This document shows, one piece after another, positions 63,008-64,000 of a stretch of 64,000 bases of DNA. The translations under genes and the position numbers were made by a program. The DNA is from an uncultured Comamonadaceae bacterium (GTDB lineage: Bacteria; Pseudomonadota; Gammaproteobacteria; Burkholderiales; Burkholderiaceae), in NCBI GenBank assembly GCA_946482595.1, contig CAMLSD010000001.1:1-64000 (forward strand), read 5' to 3'. Under the pieces are notes generated by a model that was not told the origin of the DNA, searched no databases, and saw only the letters and a program-made list of their open reading frames with translations. The first letter of the stretch is position 1, and every line of letters starts with the position of its first letter.

Positions 63008-63274
63008 TCAGGTCTCTTCGGGTGCCTGGGCGTGGAGCGCCAGGGCGTGAATGCCCTGCGGGAACAACGAGCGAAGGGCATCATACACGAGGCGATGTCG
63101 CGCCACGCGTGACAAGCCGTGAAAGCGCCCACTGACGACATGCACCGAAAAGTGGCGCCCTTCGCGGGCTCCGGCGTGGCCGGCATGCAGGTGGCTGTCG
63201 TCCTGCACGCTCAGCGACACGGGCGCCAGCGACTCGCGCAGGCAGCTCTCGATCTGCTCGGAGGTCACGGCCAT
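63008..63274 (-). CDS. BolA family protein
   Basis: 88 residues from the ATG at 63274. The KH-like BolA fold is clear: QIESCLRESLAPVSLSVQDDSHLHAGHAG, HFSVHVVSGRFHGLSRVARHRLVYDALRSLF and a final GIHALALHAQAPEE. BolA proteins of this length pair with monothiol glutaredoxins in iron-sulphur trafficking or act as transcription factors. The loop His residues for metal binding are present. Starts two bases after yciB stops. Confidence 0.94.
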   Translation of the reverse strand: MAVTSEQIESCLRESLAPVSLSVQDDSHLHAGHAGAREGRHFSVHVVSGRFHGLSRVARHRLVYDALRSLFPQGIHALALHAQAPEET

Positions 63275-63276
63275 GG

Positions 63277-63903
63277 TCAGGGTTGCTCCTCGTTCTTCAG
63301 GTGCCGGCTCAGATAGACCCCCTGGCCCAGCATGAACAGCACCATCAGTCCGAGTGCGCCAAACAGCTTGAAGTTCACCCAGGTCGACGTGGCGAAGCTG
63401 TAAGCCACGTAAAGATTGAGCAGACCCATCAGCGTGAAGAAGGCGATCCAGGCGATGTTCAGCCGCTGCCACACCGGATCGGGCAGCTCGAGCTGGCTGC
63501 CCATCAGGGTGCGCAGCAGGTTCTTGCCGAAAAAGGCGCTGCTGATCCAGAAGGCCGCACCCATCACCCAGTACAACACGCTGGGTTTCCACTTGATGAA
63601 GGTTTCACTGTGGAACCAGATCGTCATGCCGCCGAGCACCGTCACCAGGCCCAGACTCACCCACAGCATGGTGTCGACCTTGCGCCCGCGGGCCACCAGC
63701 CACGCGATCTGTGCCAGCGTGGCCAGGATGACCACCACGGTGGCCAGCAGCACCGGGGCTTCGTCCGGGCCGACCACGCCGCCCGAGACCATGAAGCCCA
63801 GCCATTCGGTGGCCTGGTTGGCCGCCCAGGTTTTGTCGGACTCGGCGTACTTGAACATCCCGAAGAACAGGATGACCGGCAGGAAGTCGAAGAACAGCTT
63901 CAT
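63277..63903 (-). CDS. yciB: YciB / septation protein A, inner membrane
   Basis: 208 residues with five or six membrane helices, opening MKLFFDFLPVILFFGMFKYAESDKTW, the hallmark of the YciB (IspZ) family; also WKPSVLYWVMGAAFWISSAFFGKNLLRTLMG and LPDPVWQRLNIAWIAFFTLMGLLNLYVAY. Needed for normal cell envelope and division in several bacteria. The first gene of the coupled yciB-bolA pair; msrB lies just upstream. Confidence 0.95.
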   Translation of the reverse strand: MKLFFDFLPVILFFGMFKYAESDKTWAANQATEWLGFMVSGGVVGPDEAPVLLATVVVILATLAQIAWLVARGRKVDTMLWVSLGLVTVLGGMTIWFHSETFIKWKPSVLYWVMGAAFWISSAFFGKNLLRTLMGSQLELPDPVWQRLNIAWIAFFTLMGLLNLYVAYSFATSTWVNFKLFGALGLMVLFMLGQGVYLSRHLKNEEQP

Positions 63904-63925
63904 CCGTTCGGGGCAGCGGGCTGCG

Positions 63926-64000
63926 TCAGGGTTTGCGTTGCGCGAAGTCTATCGCGGCGGAGTTGATGCAGTAGCGCTCCCCGGTGGGAGCCGGGCCGTC
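63926..64000 (-). CDS. msrB: Peptide-methionine (R)-S-oxide reductase, C-terminal end
   Basis: Only the last 24 codons are in the window; the 5' part lies beyond base 64000. The frame reads DGPAPTGERYCINSAAIDFAQR and ends KP-stop. GERYCINSAAI is the MsrB active-site segment with the catalytic Cys, and FxP-type ends are usual. MsrB repairs oxidised methionine. The order msrB-yciB-bolA is common in Burkholderiales. Confidence 0.9.
   Translation of the reverse strand, partial: DGPAPTGERYCINSAAIDFAQRKP

Overview
The window is a GC-rich, gene-dense stretch of bacterial chromosome, almost certainly from a betaproteobacterium of the order Burkholderiales. The evidence is the gene order: smc-zipA with ligA nearby, dapC-dapD-pilU-dapE-prmB-yheS, msrB-yciB-bolA-ppiC, glnD-map next to purL, and lexA beside an imuA homologue. 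I see no tRNA or rRNA gene, CRISPR array, insertion sequence or integrase. Both ends cut genes: guaA at the left and msrB at the right.

Left part (1-14.8 kb). The guaA 3' end is followed by a 440-base gene-free gap, a large Fic (AMPylator-type) protein, two small lipoprotein genes and a CrgA-type LysR gene divergent from a Rid-family gene. Next comes a second LysR gene that appears to have lost an internal segment of its effector domain. Then come feoA-feoB and, directly upstream on the same strand, dabB-dabA, an energy-coupled inorganic carbon (CO2/bicarbonate) uptake system. The dab operon is divergent from its own LysR gene across an AT-rich control region with nested inverted repeats. An HPP-CBS membrane protein gene closes this block.

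Middle (14.8-29 kb). NADP-type glutamate dehydrogenase is followed by a cluster of a small membrane protein, tadA and an LD-carboxypeptidase with a His/Asp-rich N-terminus. Next is a complete yejABEF oligopeptide ABC importer. The SOS block lexA / helix-hairpin-helix gene / imuA-like gene follows, controlled by two tandem LexA boxes that lie between lexA and a divergent L-asparaginase gene. Then come ohrR-ohr, with a (TTGGGG)5 tract in the ohr leader and an OhrR-type operator upstream of ohrR, and a small periplasmic protein.

Core biosynthesis and chromosome block (29-48.7 kb). One minus-strand cluster runs dapC, dapD, pilU, dapE, prmB, yheS (lysine and murein precursor synthesis, twitching ATPase, ribosome-linked functions). 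queF is divergent from smc, and zipA follows smc. About 4.8 kb of mainly unrecognised accessory genes then separates zipA from ligA: a lipoprotein, a (QA)n-repeat protein whose frame looks broken, two hypothetical genes and gor.

Right part (48.7-64 kb). A membrane protein, an MFS_3 transporter with a C-terminal soluble domain, a YwqK/MORN-type secreted protein, peptide deformylase, glnD, map, a very long purL with a GTG start, a quinone-reductase-like flavoprotein, a DUF1624-type membrane protein, and the ppiC-bolA-yciB-(msrB) cluster.
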